The notes under the pieces: model-generated
Databases searched by the model: none
Seen by the model: only the letters and a program-made list of their open reading frames with translations
What the model was told of the DNA's origin: nothing
Part shown: positions 29,350-39,319 of the stretch, piece after piece
Numbering within the stretch: the first letter of the stretch is position 1
Layout of the letters: the number at the start of each line of letters is the position of its first letter
Program-made: the position numbers and the translations under genes
Origin: Stentor roeselii
Lineage: Eukaryota; Ciliophora; Heterotrichea; Heterotrichida; Stentoridae
Assembly: GCA_006503475.1 (NCBI GenBank)
Contig: RSEH01000069.1
Coordinates: 1 to 64,000, forward strand
Direction: 5' to 3'
Length of the DNA: 64,000 bases

Positions 29350-30612
29350 ATGGCTGAAGAAAAGGAAAAACCGATCAACCCTCTAGACGAAGCCGACATC
29401 AACCTTTTGATGCGTTACGGCCGAGGTCCTTACGCGAAGAAGCTTCAAGACACAGAGAGCGACATTCAAAAGTTATCAACAGAAATCAAATCAATGGCTG
29501 GAGTGAAAGAGTCCGACACAGGCCTTGCCCAGCCTTCATACTGGGACATCGAGGGGGACAAGATGTTGATGCAAATGGAACACCCACTGCAAGTTGCCAG
29601 ATGCACCAAAATCATCAACCCGCGGACTGACGACGCCAAATACATGATCTCAGTCAAACAAATGGCAAAGTTCGTCGTCGGTCTCGGTGAAAAAGTCGCA
29701 GCGACTGACATCGAAGAAGGAATGCGAGTCGGAGTCGACAGGACCAAGTACTTCATTCAAATTCCTTTACCTCCGAAAATCGACCCTACAGTCACTATGA
29801 TGACTTTAGAGGAAAAACCTGATGTGACTTATAATGACCTTGGAGGGTGCAAGGAGCAGATTGAAAGGTTAAGAGAAGTTGTAGAGATGCCCATGTTACA
29901 CCCTGAAAAATTCATCAATCTTGGAATCGACCCGCCAAAGGGAGTCTTGCTTTATGGACCTCCTGGAACTGGAAAGACTTTAGCTGCCAGAGCTGTCGCT
30001 AATCGAACTGACGCTTGCTTTATCAGGGTCATTGGCTCTGAACTCGTCCAGAGGTATGTCGGCGAAGGGGCTAGAATGGTCAGGGAAATCTTTCAAATGG
30101 CTCGCAGCAAAAAGGCCTGCATTGTTTTCATTGATGAAGTCGATGCTGTTGGAGGAGCTCGCTTTGATGACGGGCATGGAGGTGATAGTGAAGTTCAGAG
30201 GACTATGCTTGAAATTGTTAATCAACTTGATGGATTTGATAACAGGGGAAATGTTAAGGTGTTAATGGCAACTAATAGACCTGATACTTTAGATCCTGCT
30301 TTGTTGAGACCGGGAAGACTTGATAGGAAAATTGAATTTGGACTACCGGATTTGGAGGGAAGGACTCAGATCTTTAAGATTCATGCTAAGGTTATGAATA
30401 TGGATAAAGGCATCAGGTTTGAATTACTTGCAAGGCTTTGTCCTAATTCGACTGGAGCGGACTTGAGAAGTGTCTGCACTGAAGCTGGAATGTTTGCTAT
30501 TAGGCAGAGAAGGAAGAGCATTTCTGAGAAGGATTTGCTGGAAGCTATTGAAAAGGTTATCAAAGGGTTCTCGAAGTTTTCAGCTACAAACAAGTATATG
30601 GTTTATAATTAG
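29350..30612 (+). CDS. PSMC2: 26S proteasome regulatory AAA ATPase RPT1
   Basis: 420 residues, normal length. An N-terminal coiled coil and OB domain precede Walker A GPPGTGKT (203-210), Walker [13 protein letters not shown], sensor 1 [10 protein letters not shown], Arg fingers RPGRLDRK, and the diagnostic RPT1 C-terminus [14 protein letters not shown]. It unfolds ubiquitinated substrates in the base of the 19S cap. High conservation and no introns. The start is fixed by family length and lies only 3 bp after the upstream TAA, in AATAAATG context. Confidence 0.98.
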   Translation: MAEEKEKPINPLDEADINLLMRYGRGPYAKKLQDTESDIQKLSTEIKSMAGVKESDTGLAQPSYWDIEGDKMLMQMEHPLQVARCTKIINPRTDDAKYMISVKQMAKFVVGLGEKVAATDIEEGMRVGVDRTKYFIQIPLPPKIDPTVTMMTLEEKPDVTYNDLGGCKEQIERLREVVEMPMLHPEKFINLGIDPPKGVLLYGPPGTGKTLAARAVANRTDACFIRVIGSELVQRYVGEGARMVREIFQMARSKKACIVFIDEVDAVGGARFDDGHGGDSEVQRTMLEIVNQLDGFDNRGNVKVLMATNRPDTLDPALLRPGRLDRKIEFGLPDLEGRTQIFKIHAKVMNMDKGIRFELLARLCPNSTGADLRSVCTEAGMFAIRQRRKSISEKDLLEAIEKVIKGFSKFSATNKYMVYN

Positions 30613-30718
30613 AATAGTTAGGAGATGGAAAAAGTGTTTTGGATGATTTGGAGAATTTTAAAGGAATAATTACCCAGTTTATTTAAACAATCATATATCG
30701 ATCCCCCTCTTCATTATA

Positions 30719-31264
30719 ATGGTCAGAAGTATATCAACTGAAACAAACGACTCAGAATCCAGCTACACTCCACTAAAATACATTTTAAATGAATTTTACC
30801 CTGGAAAATCAGTGAAATCTTTAGTCAACCCTCACAAAGTCTACCTCACCTTGATGAAACATCTGGAAAAGTACATAAAAAACCAAAAAGTCGAAAGAGT
30901 CAATGCAACAAACAGATTAAAAACAATGAACCATGTCTTACTTTCATTCAGTCATCTAAAGTACCAGATTTTTTTAGAGTCTTCTGGGAAAAAGAAAGGT
31001 TTCACTCATTTTGTCGCTACTGAGGGCTTTTCAAAGATTTTCTTCATTTTTTGCAAGTATTTTTTTTCGAAGACTATTAAATTTTTAATTAGAAAACTGA
31101 AAATCAGGTGTTGCACTTCGACCGAACATTTTGCTTTTTGTAAGGGCAAATGGAGTAGTTTGGAAAAATTTTGTATTCAAAATTTTCCTTTGCACTTTTT
31201 TCAAGAGCCAGTGACTTGTCTCTACATCCAAGACATAGTTTCAGAGATTCTTTCATCTAATTAA
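30719..31264 (+). CDS. Unknown protein, FY..KS / CC..C..W..FP family member A
   Basis: 181 residues, basic. It shares a pattern with the protein at 53585: near the N-terminus YILNEFYPGKSVKS (other: SLLARFYTKKSLAS), a helical middle, and a C-terminal block IRCCTSTEHFAFCKGKW ... NFP (other: FICCTKRKHGDYCKKLW ... YFP). The conserved CC, C and W suggest a small metal-binding or disulphide fold. No known family is recognised. It is an independent gene with TATAATG start context. Stop is TAA. Confidence 0.75.
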   Translation: MVRSISTETNDSESSYTPLKYILNEFYPGKSVKSLVNPHKVYLTLMKHLEKYIKNQKVERVNATNRLKTMNHVLLSFSHLKYQIFLESSGKKKGFTHFVATEGFSKIFFIFCKYFFSKTIKFLIRKLKIRCCTSTEHFAFCKGKWSSLEKFCIQNFPLHFFQEPVTCLYIQDIVSEILSSN

Positions 31265-31292
31265 TTTATTCCGAATCTTTTAATTTACTTAT

Positions 31293-32606
31293 CTACTTAG
31301 GGACATCAAGAAAAACACAAATATTAGTGATATCGTCAATAACCTCTTCTTCCTACATAATCCTTACCGTTTTCCATCTAAGATTCGCTTCTTTCCAGAG
31401 ACTTTCACAAGCAGTATCAGAGTCCTTCATTTTCCAATGAGGTACAACGATTTTCACAACTTCTTCATTGCTCAAGAACTCAAAAATGCCATCACTTCCA
31501 ATGACAATAAACTTATCCTCAGGGGTCAAAACAAATTCCAATATTTCCGGGTCAGGGACGACTCCAACACTGGCAGCGACAGCGTCTCCCAAAGATCTGG
31601 ACATGGCAAGTCCAGGAAGGTCTTGATTTTTAAGCCAGACTCTTGCAGGGCCGACAGGATTTCCGTTTTCATCTTGATAACTTTCAACCCTTCCGTTGCA
31701 TTGCATGATCCTGAAACTTTCATTCTTGTCGTCTGGCTTGTGGTCCCTCGACAAGGCAATCGACATCCAATGTCTTCCTGTCGACGTGTTGTTTGTACTG
31801 TCGTTTATCTGTCTTGCTACTAATGCTCGTGAATCGCCGACGTTCGCACAGTATAAAGTACTTCCTTTTATTAAAACGCAGATCAATGTAGTACCGCTGA
31901 AGTTTATGTCGATTTTTAACTGCTGCAACTCTGCGTTGCAGCGAAGGATCTCGGTCGTTAAGGCTTTTTTTGGGTTTAAGTAAACGTGAGGGTTCGCTCC
32001 GAGTAAAGCTGGAAGTCGCTGCTTGACGAAGCCACTTACTTCTTGTCCATAAAACCCATGCCCATCACAAACTCCAAAGAAGTACAAATCTGGATAATTC
32101 GCAAAGTTAACATGTTCAAAGAAACTATCCTGATTGACCTTAGCCGTATTCCCAGGTATAAATCCAGTCTGGGTAAAATGTGCATATTTCAAAACAACCG
32201 GCACTTCCGGTCTAGCCTCCAAAGAAAACTTCCTCTTATTCGTCTTCTCCGGTTCAGCCTTAGCTAAAGTATTGTGACTTAAAGGTCTATCGGCCAAAGA
32301 CAGAAACCGTTTATGCTTGGCCGACTTGGTACTTCTCGCTTCGCCGCTCTTTGGAGTCGAATTTTTGCTATTTAGCAAAATTGCCAGGTTAGCCGACTTA
32401 TCATCCAAGTTTAAAGACCTGTTCACTTGAGCGTTGTTCAGTTTTTTCGGAAGGTTGCTCACCATGGAGCCGTAGATCTTGTGAGTCGCTCGCGCTGGCC
32501 CTTTAGTTACGATGTTTCTTTGAGGGGAACGTGATGACAGTCTTTTGATTGCTGGAGGCTTTGACGAGATGTCGCTGAGGAACTTGAAGTTGTTTTTGAT
32601 CACCAT
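31293..32606 (-). CDS. PP2C-type protein phosphatase, intron-containing
   Basis: Two exons (32606-31368, 31352-31293), about 432 residues. A disordered basic N-terminal 135 residues precedes the PPM catalytic domain: NQDSFFEH (metal-binding Asp), FFGVCDGHGFYG, YCANVGDSRALV, LSRDHKPD, MSRSLGDAVA, VIGSDGIFEFL, and, after the intron, EEEVIDDITNICVFL with the last metal Asp. Dephosphorylates Ser/Thr in an Mg/Mn-dependent way. The intron removes a stop that would delete the final beta strand. TAG ends it. Related to plant-type PP2Cs and distinct from the second PP2C at 37.8 kb. Confidence 0.95.
31353..31367 (-). other. 15-nt intron in the PP2C gene
   Basis: On the minus strand GTAAGGATTATGTAG lies in phase 0 between WKT and EEE. 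Retention gives TAG at its last codon. Splicing restores the conserved DDIT metal motif. Confidence 0.95.
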
Positions 32607-32649
32607 TTAAATACACTATTCACGGGTTTGAATTTAGAAGAGTGGATTA

Positions 32650-32991
32650 TTAATCTTCTTTTATTGGTGGAGGAGCCTTGAATGCCCGCAGGCTGAATGG
32701 AAGGGCCAGGTCGTCTTCGGCTGTCATGCCTCGCTCGATCAGGTTTATTTGAGGGAGGCCGGAAGGAGGGCTGAAGAGGTGAATGTGGAGGTAGTCGTTT
32801 TCGGTTTTTGCTTTGATTTTGTAGTTTGTTCCGTATTGATGCTTTGACATGTAGTGCACGCAGGATAATAATCGGAATGACTTTCCACATTCTTGTTCTA
32901 TTACTGGTCTTGCTAATTCGAGAAGATTCGAGCATAACTGGTCACCAGGATGTCGGCTTGAGAAACCGGTCTCGTTGAAAGGTTTGGCCAT
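32650..32991 (-). CDS. Cystatin (stefin-like) cysteine-protease inhibitor
   Basis: 113 residues without a signal peptide, as in stefins. Pattern: N-terminal Gly before a long helix (QLCSNLLELARPVIEQE), then beta strands with HQYGTNYKIKAKT, aligned to the QVVAGTNY hairpin, and YLHIHLFSPPSGLPQ. Stefins block papain-like proteases in the cytosol by inserting these loops. The first hairpin is changed (KHQYG for QVVAG), so affinity may differ. AATAAATG start. The PP2C gene follows 43 bp downstream on the same strand. Confidence 0.85.
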   Translation of the reverse strand: MAKPFNETGFSSRHPGDQLCSNLLELARPVIEQECGKSFRLLSCVHYMSKHQYGTNYKIKAKTENDYLHIHLFSPPSGLPQINLIERGMTAEDDLALPFSLRAFKAPPPIKED

Positions 32992-33247
32992 TTATTATCT
33001 GGAAGGTTTTTATTATCGAAGTGTTTGGGATGTTGATTTAGGTATTTTTTTTAGGTATTGAGAAAATTTTTATGAAGGTGGATTTTTTTGGAAAGAATCG
33101 GAAGGAACTGAGAAGGAATTTATGTTGATTGAGAATTTTTGTGATACTGGATTTTTTGTTTAAGTATTAGTTTAGAATTTTAAAGTGTTTAGAAATGGTA
33201 AGTTATTCAACTATCTTCAAAATTCCCAACCAAAACTCTAAACCCAT

Positions 33248-35248
33248 TCAATTATTAAAAAATTCAATCAAAGCCTCAGCATCAAAATTAGCAAGTAAAT
33301 TCTGTAAATGTGGAATCCTATCAGGGAAATTAAGAAATCCCCTAAACTTACAATAATCCACATAAAGATCACTAATCATCCCCTGAAAATACTGTAATTT
33401 TTTCGGATACTTTTTATATTCCGCCTTAATCCCATCAGCCTGTTCTAAAATTCCAGTTAATTCACTAGAAAACTTTGAAATATCTCCTTGAATCTCAATT
33501 TCCTTCATAGCTTCAATTAACTGAAACTTAGTTTCCAATTCCTGCAGTTCAACAATAAAGCTTTCAATCATACTAATAACAAACCCACAAGATTCCTTAG
33601 CCTCATTAAACGAAACACTAAGTTGAACCTTCCTAAGGGCTGACTGTTTCATCAAGCTTTCCTTTAAAATCGCTAAAACACTAACCGACTCTGAACTAAA
33701 CTCTGCCCATGCACTTGCATAGCTAATACAAAGTAAACTTCCAATAATCGAGTTCGAGTAAAACATCTGTACAATGTCTTCATTGACACTCGGAGGAACA
33801 TCTGGCAAAGTTTGACTTATCCATCCATGCATTTCACTTTTAGTGAAATTTCCAGTGATTCTTATCAAGTTCAATGGACGGTCACTTACATCGACTTGCA
33901 AGACCTTCTCATGCAAGGATAAAGGTTTTATGTCGACTGTTAAAAGTTGGGCAACTTTAGGGTCTTGATAAGGAATCACGTAAATGTTTAAACTTCCTGG
34001 TTGACCTTCGGAGTTCCTGAAAAGAATTTGACAACGGGTGCTTGAAGAGTCGGGAAATCTGTAGGTTATCAAAACTGCTCCGTTTTCTTCAGAACTTGTT
34101 ACAGTGGCTTCGTGGTCTTCTGAGTCTAAAAGTTCAATTGGAATTTCGGAATTTATTAGAATGAAGGACATTGCAAATTGACTTTCAATTGTTAAGTTGT
34201 ATGCTGCTTGCTCTGCAAGGACTGAAAGTTTATAAGAAACTTTTGATTGGTTTTGTGTCTTGGAAGGCTGATGGACTTGCTTTTTGCTTTCCTCGAGTTT
34301 TTGTTTTAGAGAGTTTATTTCGGATGTTAGGGTTGAGGATGGGTTGAAGTCCAGGTTTTTGGAATTGTCTCGAATTCCGATGATTTTTCCGGAATAGGTT
34401 GATAAGAATACCTCGGGATGACCTGCATGGTTACCAGGGAGTAAAGTCGTGATGCTTTCTTGAACAGAAGTCTCACAAGAGCTTACAATTTCCGACGAAT
34501 TCCTAGAGTAAACCTCTAAGCTTCCATCAACCCTAGAAACCAATATCTGAGGGGATCCCTGTCCAAGTAAGTCCGAAGAGTGAAGAAAAGAAACTTCACT
34601 AGACCGTCCCGGGTTAGTCCACAAGACCACCCCTTGCTCTCGATAAAGTTGCAGTTCACCAAAGGCCCCACCATTCGATCCAAACAATGCCTTTTTCCCA
34701 GGTAGACTATGAAGACAACTGGCAGGATTGGGGAGTGCAAGGCTGTAGACAGTATCTGAGCCGTTCAACACACGGACAGATTTATCATTGCAGGCCAAAA
34801 CAGGGTTAAACACCAATTCTCCAGTGATGTTTCCCACACAGAAGTCATTTATCGTGTCCTTAAGGATCAGGTAGTCCAGTTCTTTTTCCTTCAAGTAATG
34901 ATTGAACAGGTACTTCCCCGATGTCCACACTTCTTGACCCTGGACTTTAAATGTTTTCACGGATTCTGCAACGTTTGTGTCGAAACAAGATAGCTCTAGA
35001 CCGGAAGATGTGTAAGAATATACAAATGGACCTCCTGATGCTAGTATCGTGTTTCCTGATACTTCCACGTGGCTTATTGGCTTTAATGCTGATGACCAGG
35101 ATACGGATAGTGTGTCAAAGTTGAAACTGGTTAGTTGGCCTCCTTGGTCACCGATTATTAGAGATGGACGGCCTTGATCGGTTAAAAGAGACAAAATTCC
35201 TCTTGATGTACCTGAAACTTGAAGGTAGTCTCTTCGACTTAGCAACAT
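33248..35248 (-). CDS. BBS7: BBSome subunit BBS7
   Basis: 666 residues, close to the 715 of human BBS7. Conserved from the start (RRDYLQVSGTS matches NRMDYLQVGVTS). The N-terminal beta-propeller includes SLIIGDQGGQ, TNVAESVKTF, ACNDKSVRVLNGSDTVYSL and GSLEVYSRNSSE. Then come a coiled coil, the gamma-adaptin-ear-like region (IDLLD-type PIELLD; TRCQILFRNSEGQPGSLNIY), a platform (IKPLSLHEK) and the helical end (YKKYPKKLQYFQGMISDLYV). The BBSome moves membrane proteins in cilia. No introns. Stop is TAA. Confidence 0.96.
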   Translation of the reverse strand: MLLSRRDYLQVSGTSRGILSLLTDQGRPSLIIGDQGGQLTSFNFDTLSVSWSSALKPISHVEVSGNTILASGGPFVYSYTSSGLELSCFDTNVAESVKTFKVQGQEVWTSGKYLFNHYLKEKELDYLILKDTINDFCVGNITGELVFNPVLACNDKSVRVLNGSDTVYSLALPNPASCLHSLPGKKALFGSNGGAFGELQLYREQGVVLWTNPGRSSEVSFLHSSDLLGQGSPQILVSRVDGSLEVYSRNSSEIVSSCETSVQESITTLLPGNHAGHPEVFLSTYSGKIIGIRDNSKNLDFNPSSTLTSEINSLKQKLEESKKQVHQPSKTQNQSKVSYKLSVLAEQAAYNLTIESQFAMSFILINSEIPIELLDSEDHEATVTSSEENGAVLITYRFPDSSSTRCQILFRNSEGQPGSLNIYVIPYQDPKVAQLLTVDIKPLSLHEKVLQVDVSDRPLNLIRITGNFTKSEMHGWISQTLPDVPPSVNEDIVQMFYSNSIIGSLLCISYASAWAEFSSESVSVLAILKESLMKQSALRKVQLSVSFNEAKESCGFVISMIESFIVELQELETKFQLIEAMKEIEIQGDISKFSSELTGILEQADGIKAEYKKYPKKLQYFQGMISDLYVDYCKFRGFLNFPDRIPHLQNLLANFDAEALIEFFNN

Positions 35249-36031
35249 TTTTATGATTTTTGAAGGGGAAGATGATTCAAAGAGTTATTTTATGAAATAA
35301 TAGCATTTATAATGATTGTTGTAAAAGTTTGAAGATTTGAATATTTCCCGCAAAAGGGATTATCATAAAAGGTGTGAAATTTTATGGCGATTTAGAAATT
35401 TCAGATTTGTTTCAGAATTGAGAAATTAACAAGATTTTTTCTTGGTTTTAGGGAATTTGGAAGAATAGATGTTGGGTTGTTTATTTTTAGTTGATTTAGG
35501 TTTGATCTTTGGGTTTACTGCATAATGAAAAATTTGAGAAAAATTAAAGCATGAATTACCATATTAGTTTTAGAAATTCTTATTGAAATAATGAACATTC
35601 TTTACACATTTCAATATTCCCACAGAACTAAATCTAAAATCAACCCTCAAATAATAATCATAATAAATCCCTCCTTTCAACCCTTACCATAAAAACTCAA
35701 AATTAATTTTCCATCAGTACTCACCTCTATTTACTAACACCTCAAAAAGCCGTGCCAATTCTCGTCCTTTCACCTACATCTGCAAAATCCCGGATACATT
35801 CCTCATACCTCAAAACATCTCTACCTATAAATATAGTTTTGTCTAAAAATCCTAAAAAGATATTTAAAATATCTTTCATCAAAACAAATTTAAATTCAAC
35901 TCAAAATTACCTAAAACAAAAAATCATCCAAAAAATTCACAATGTGCGAAAAAAGCAGTTCTATCCACTCTTCCAAAAAATTCCAAAACGGTCAAATTTT
36001 CCATATTTAATTAAAAAAAATCCAAAAATCA
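35249..36031. other. Gene-free AT-rich stretch upstream of BBS7
   Basis: 783 bp, very A/T-rich. The one longer frame in it (35752-36072) runs into the tRNA and has low-complexity Lys/Ile/Phe composition, so I do not treat it as a gene. The right end holds the T-run terminator of the tRNA gene. Confidence 0.5.
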
Positions 36032-36103
36032 GCCTTTATACGGGCTCGAACCGTAGACCTTTCGCTTACTAAGCGAATGCTCTGCCAACTGAGCTATAAA
36101 GGC
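36032..36103 (-). tRNA. tRNA-Thr (anticodon AGU)
   Basis: 72 nt, perfect cloverleaf: acceptor GCCTTTA/TAAAGGC, D arm GCTC...GAGC, anticodon stem TTCGC/GCGAA with loop TTAGTAA (anticodon AGT), T arm CCGTA with GGTTCGAGCC. Box A TAGCTCAGTTGG and box B are canonical. There is no intron, and a T-rich Pol III terminator follows. Confidence 0.97.
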
Positions 36104-36163
36104 GAGGATACCAAAGACCCCTAATTTCCCTATAAATACCAAAATCCTCCTAATCTATTCCTA

Positions 36164-36838
36164 TTAAAGTTTCTGGAAATTTGCGATATCAACACTCTGA
36201 ACCCAGACATCATTAGCAGTCTTAAAAACTCCAGTTCCTTCTCCTTCTTCATCTTCTTCTTCTTGTTGGAATTCTCCAGAAATATCAGTGATTTTTTCAA
36301 TGATCACTTCAGTTTCGACAGTATCAAGAATAGTGCATCCAAGAACAAGTTTATTAATACCGAAGGCAACTGGTGCTTTTTTGTATTCAGTTCCCCAGAC
36401 TAGTCCTTCCATTACAATTTCTTTGAAGACTCGCGAAGCCAGCAGGTCCAAGTCAATCGTTGAGCTGACTGGCTTGACATCGAAAACAACAGTCGACTTG
36501 CCCACTGGAGCAGCTTTTTTGCCAGCCGCTTTCGCGTCAGCGATTTTTTTTGCTTCTTCTTCTGCGTCAGGGTCGTCGGCGAACAGGTCGTCCTCGCCGA
36601 AGTCCTCATCGTCTTTTTTCTCTTCTTCTTTAGGAGATAGGTCAGGCCAGGAGAGTCGCACGGCTTCTGAGAATTGGGAGACGAACTGGAACCATCCCCA
36701 AAGATTTGGATGAGTTGAAGCGTTTGGAGCTGATAGCTCTTTGTGGACTTTATGGTCTTGAGCGCTTGGCACGTCTCCTGCTAAGAAGGAAGAGTTGGCG
36801 AGGATTTCTTCTAACTTTTGGGGATCGGCTGCCGACAT
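36164..36838 (-). CDS. EEF1B2: Translation elongation factor eEF1B (alpha/beta GEF subunit)
   Basis: 224 residues. N-terminal GST-C-like region, acidic linker (KEEEKKDDEDFGEDDLFADD), then the GEF domain (STVVFDVKPVSSTIDLDLLA ... EGLVWGTEYKKAPVAFGINK ... CTILDTVETEVIIEKI) and the terminal VQSVDIANFQKL. It recycles GDP on eEF1A. An acidic insertion of about 25 residues (FQQEEEDEEGEGTG...) separates IIEKI from VQSVDI, where the family normally has a few residues only; this sits next to the catalytic C-terminal strand. Stop is TAA. Confidence 0.95.
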   Translation of the reverse strand: MSAADPQKLEEILANSSFLAGDVPSAQDHKVHKELSAPNASTHPNLWGWFQFVSQFSEAVRLSWPDLSPKEEEKKDDEDFGEDDLFADDPDAEEEAKKIADAKAAGKKAAPVGKSTVVFDVKPVSSTIDLDLLASRVFKEIVMEGLVWGTEYKKAPVAFGINKLVLGCTILDTVETEVIIEKITDISGEFQQEEEDEEGEGTGVFKTANDVWVQSVDIANFQKL

Positions 36839-37173
36839 TTTATAATCATTCGTTTCGAGGGGATGAGATGGTGAGGGAGATGTTTCGAGATGTTTGGTTT
36901 TGGGTTTTTGAGGAATATTTGTGGATTGAGTTTTAAGATTTTTGGTGTGGATGAAAGAGTTTTGGGTATTTTCGTAAATGTTTGGGAATTTTTTGAGCGT
37001 TCGTAGCTTACTGAATTTCTTAGGATGATTTGGATTAAGAGATAATTAAATTTTCTTGATATTTTGATGATTTTTATAGTGTAGATGGTTTAGTGACTAG
37101 AATTGTTTTTAGGGAGTTATTGTGATAATTGGGTTGTTTTAAATAACTAGTATGTTGAGGGTTTCGATCATAA
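36839..37173. other. Divergent spacer between eEF1B and an unknown gene
   Basis: 335 bp, moderately AT-rich with repeated GTTTTGGGT-like patches. No gene is seen. It should hold both promoters. Confidence 0.5.
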
Positions 37174-37749
37174 ATGCAAAGTACGAACAACTCACTGGTC
37201 CGAGAAGTTAGCCAGGGTTCTTTCTACAATTTGAACAGGGCAAGACACCGATCGCGCCAGTCATCAGATAGTAAATATTGGAGGATCGGTAAATATTATG
37301 ACAACTCAGGGGTTCAAAATGCAATTGACCGAGGAAAGTCAGAAATCAAGTTTAATGCTAATCGCAGCCAGTCTTTCGAGCAACCGCCCTGGTCAGGCAG
37401 GAGCATCTACGACTTCATCCAATTAAAACCAAAGCCCTTTACCAGAAACTCCGAATCTAAACCCAACTGTCAAGTATCTAAAAAGGTATCAAAGATCAAC
37501 TATTCAACAAGAGACTACAACTTAATCAACCACACATCAACCAACAGACCCACTCCAACAACAACATCAAGACAAAAAGGCTTAGGACAATCTTTTGACA
37601 TTCAACGACCATCACGACAAGAACTATTCGCCGATTATCAAAATTCCTTAAATCAAAACCCAAAAGTTTTCTATAAAAAAATCGGAGAATTTACAAAATT
37701 CCAAGATTCCTGCATAAGACTAAGCGGAAAAGGTCCTTTTTTTAGATGA
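37174..37749 (+). CDS. Unknown basic protein, possibly cytoskeletal
   Basis: 191 residues, Ser/Arg/Asn-rich, largely disordered. It has short aromatic segments (SKYWRIGKYYDNSGVQNAI, SGRSIYDFIQLK) and YSTRDYNLINH, which resembles the Arg-x-Tyr-Asn-hydrophobic motifs of ciliary microtubule proteins. That resemblance is weak. ATAAATG start. Stop is TGA (37747-37749), followed one codon later by in-frame TAA. Confidence 0.65.
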   Translation: MQSTNNSLVREVSQGSFYNLNRARHRSRQSSDSKYWRIGKYYDNSGVQNAIDRGKSEIKFNANRSQSFEQPPWSGRSIYDFIQLKPKPFTRNSESKPNCQVSKKVSKINYSTRDYNLINHTSTNRPTPTTTSRQKGLGQSFDIQRPSRQELFADYQNSLNQNPKVFYKKIGEFTKFQDSCIRLSGKGPFFR

Positions 37750-37809
37750 CTGTAAATAATCCACTATTAAAAAAAAATCAAGGAAATTTTTATGATAAAT
37801 CAAGAATAT

Positions 37810-38733
37810 CTATCGAATATTAAGTTTAGCTAAAATCATGGTCATGTTATCACATCCAAGTCCTCCACTACTCGACACATCCTTAGCAAGGCATCGATTC
37901 AAGACGATTTCAACAGTTTCCGCAAGACTTTTCCCCATTTTTTCACAATCATAAACAATATCAACACACTGTTGACAAGTAAGCATATCCCAAATGCCAT
38001 CACAAGCAAGTATCAAATAATTACTTTTTCCACTTAAAGTCTTAGTGATCACATCAGGAAAAGCAGTGATCATCTGTTCTTCAGGAGGCAAAGCCGGGTT
38101 CCTTTTATACTCCATGTCTCCAATCGACCTGCTCAAATTAATATTCCCCATAACCCTTCCATCCTCAACATGTCCTCCAGCCCTTAAAATTCTCGTCCTT
38201 TCTCCTTGCAAGTCCGGTTTATGATCATGACTCATTTCAACAGCTTTTCCTTCTTCAGCAAGAACACATCTAGAGTCTCCAGCATTTGCGACATAAAGTT
38301 GTTTTCCTCTGATCAAAGCGACGATAGCTGTGCACCCTGCGAAAGAATCAGTCACTAATGTCGAGTTAGAAGTTTCTGGCAAGTCTTTCTGAATACGAGT
38401 AAGTTCACGTTGGCCATCTTTCGTCACCAAAAGTCGATCCATTTGCAAAAAGGTGTCTCGAAGGCTTTGTTCCACGCGACCTGCCTGATAATTGCTAGAT
38501 TTTTCAAGTTCTGAGCAAAAGTGTCTCTCGACGAATATCGCTACTTCTTTGCCTCCATGACCGTCGAAGACTCCGAAGCACATCGCGTCATTTGCGAGGT
38601 GAAGGTTGACAAGTCTTGCATCTTCCATCGTATTTCTCCAGCCTTGCATTTCAGCAGAGGCGAAAGAGACTCGATCGTTTTCACCAGTTCTTAAGTTTTT
38701 CTCGGTGATAGGCGACGAGAGGTAAGAACCCAT
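37810..38733 (-). CDS. PP2C-type phosphatase, N-myristoylation site
   Basis: 307 residues, a compact PPM domain that begins almost at once after MGSYLSS, an N-myristoylation consensus (Gly2, Ser6). Metal and catalytic motifs: WRNTMEDA, CFGVFDGHGGKE, YVANAGDSRCVL, SHDHKPD, LSRSIGDMEYK, ILACDGIWDML, CDNMTMIL. The closest type is PPM1G/ciliate PP2C. Membrane anchoring of PP2C is known in ciliates, where a PP2C was isolated from Paramecium cilia. Starts at ATATAAATG. Stop is TAG. The upstream same-strand gene ends 41 bp before. Confidence 0.96.
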   Translation of the reverse strand: MGSYLSSPITEKNLRTGENDRVSFASAEMQGWRNTMEDARLVNLHLANDAMCFGVFDGHGGKEVAIFVERHFCSELEKSSNYQAGRVEQSLRDTFLQMDRLLVTKDGQRELTRIQKDLPETSNSTLVTDSFAGCTAIVALIRGKQLYVANAGDSRCVLAEEGKAVEMSHDHKPDLQGERTRILRAGGHVEDGRVMGNINLSRSIGDMEYKRNPALPPEEQMITAFPDVITKTLSGKSNYLILACDGIWDMLTCQQCVDIVYDCEKMGKSLAETVEIVLNRCLAKDVSSSGGLGCDNMTMILAKLNIR

Positions 38734-38774
38734 TTATATGGTTTGAAGAATGGGTTGAGAGGTTCTAAGCTAAG

Positions 38775-39269
38775 TTATTGGCTGGAGGCGATGATAGAAT
38801 CGAGTTTTCGCCATTCGAGTTCTTTTAACTTGCTTTCAAGGTGGGACTTCAGAATTAGACGTTGACGATCCTCGAGTTTGAAGAAGTCGGCTGAAATGAT
38901 TTGAAAGAGGTTTAGCATTGATTTGGACATTAAGAGGGAGTTGAGACCTGGGATTGAGGAATATGAGACTTTTAGTTCGCAGAGACGTGTGCATTCTTTT
39001 TCGCTTAGGTTGTATAAGTCGCTGAGGAGGAATCGGGTTAGGTCTTCAGTGGAGAACTCTTTTAGGTAATGCTTTTGTTCTTCTGGTGAACAGTGGTCGA
39101 GAAGGAAGGTTATCTTGTTGCTCACTTCTGTTCGATGTCGCCATTCGTCGTAGGCACCTTCTTTGCGGAGTGCTTTCATTGCGTGGTAGTCTTCTAATGT
39201 CATTTCTAAGGTCTCTGCTTGGTATTGCGCCCAGCTTTTGAAGGTTCGGAAGAGAGTCCTGGATAGCAT
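38775..39269 (-). CDS. Unknown protein, possibly mitochondrial
   Basis: 164 residues, all helical. The N-terminus MLSRTLFRTFKSWAQ is basic, hydroxylated and free of acids, as in mitochondrial presequences. The rest alternates short charged helices (FLLDHCSPEEQKHYLKEF, FLLSDLYNLSEKECTRL). No domain recognised. CATAAATG start and TAA stop. It sits 41 bp from the PP2C gene and 50 bp from RanGAP in a three-gene same-strand group. Confidence 0.7.
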   Translation of the reverse strand: MLSRTLFRTFKSWAQYQAETLEMTLEDYHAMKALRKEGAYDEWRHRTEVSNKITFLLDHCSPEEQKHYLKEFSTEDLTRFLLSDLYNLSEKECTRLCELKVSYSSIPGLNSLLMSKSMLNLFQIISADFFKLEDRQRLILKSHLESKLKELEWRKLDSIIASSQ

Positions 39270-39319
39270 TTATGTCATAGTAAAATGAAAATGTCCATTC
39301 AAAGAGTAAAAAACCTAAA

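Noticed and set aside
35752-36072. 106-codon frame upstream of eEF1B
   Set aside because: Low-complexity Lys/Ile composition and its end lies inside the tRNA-Thr gene.
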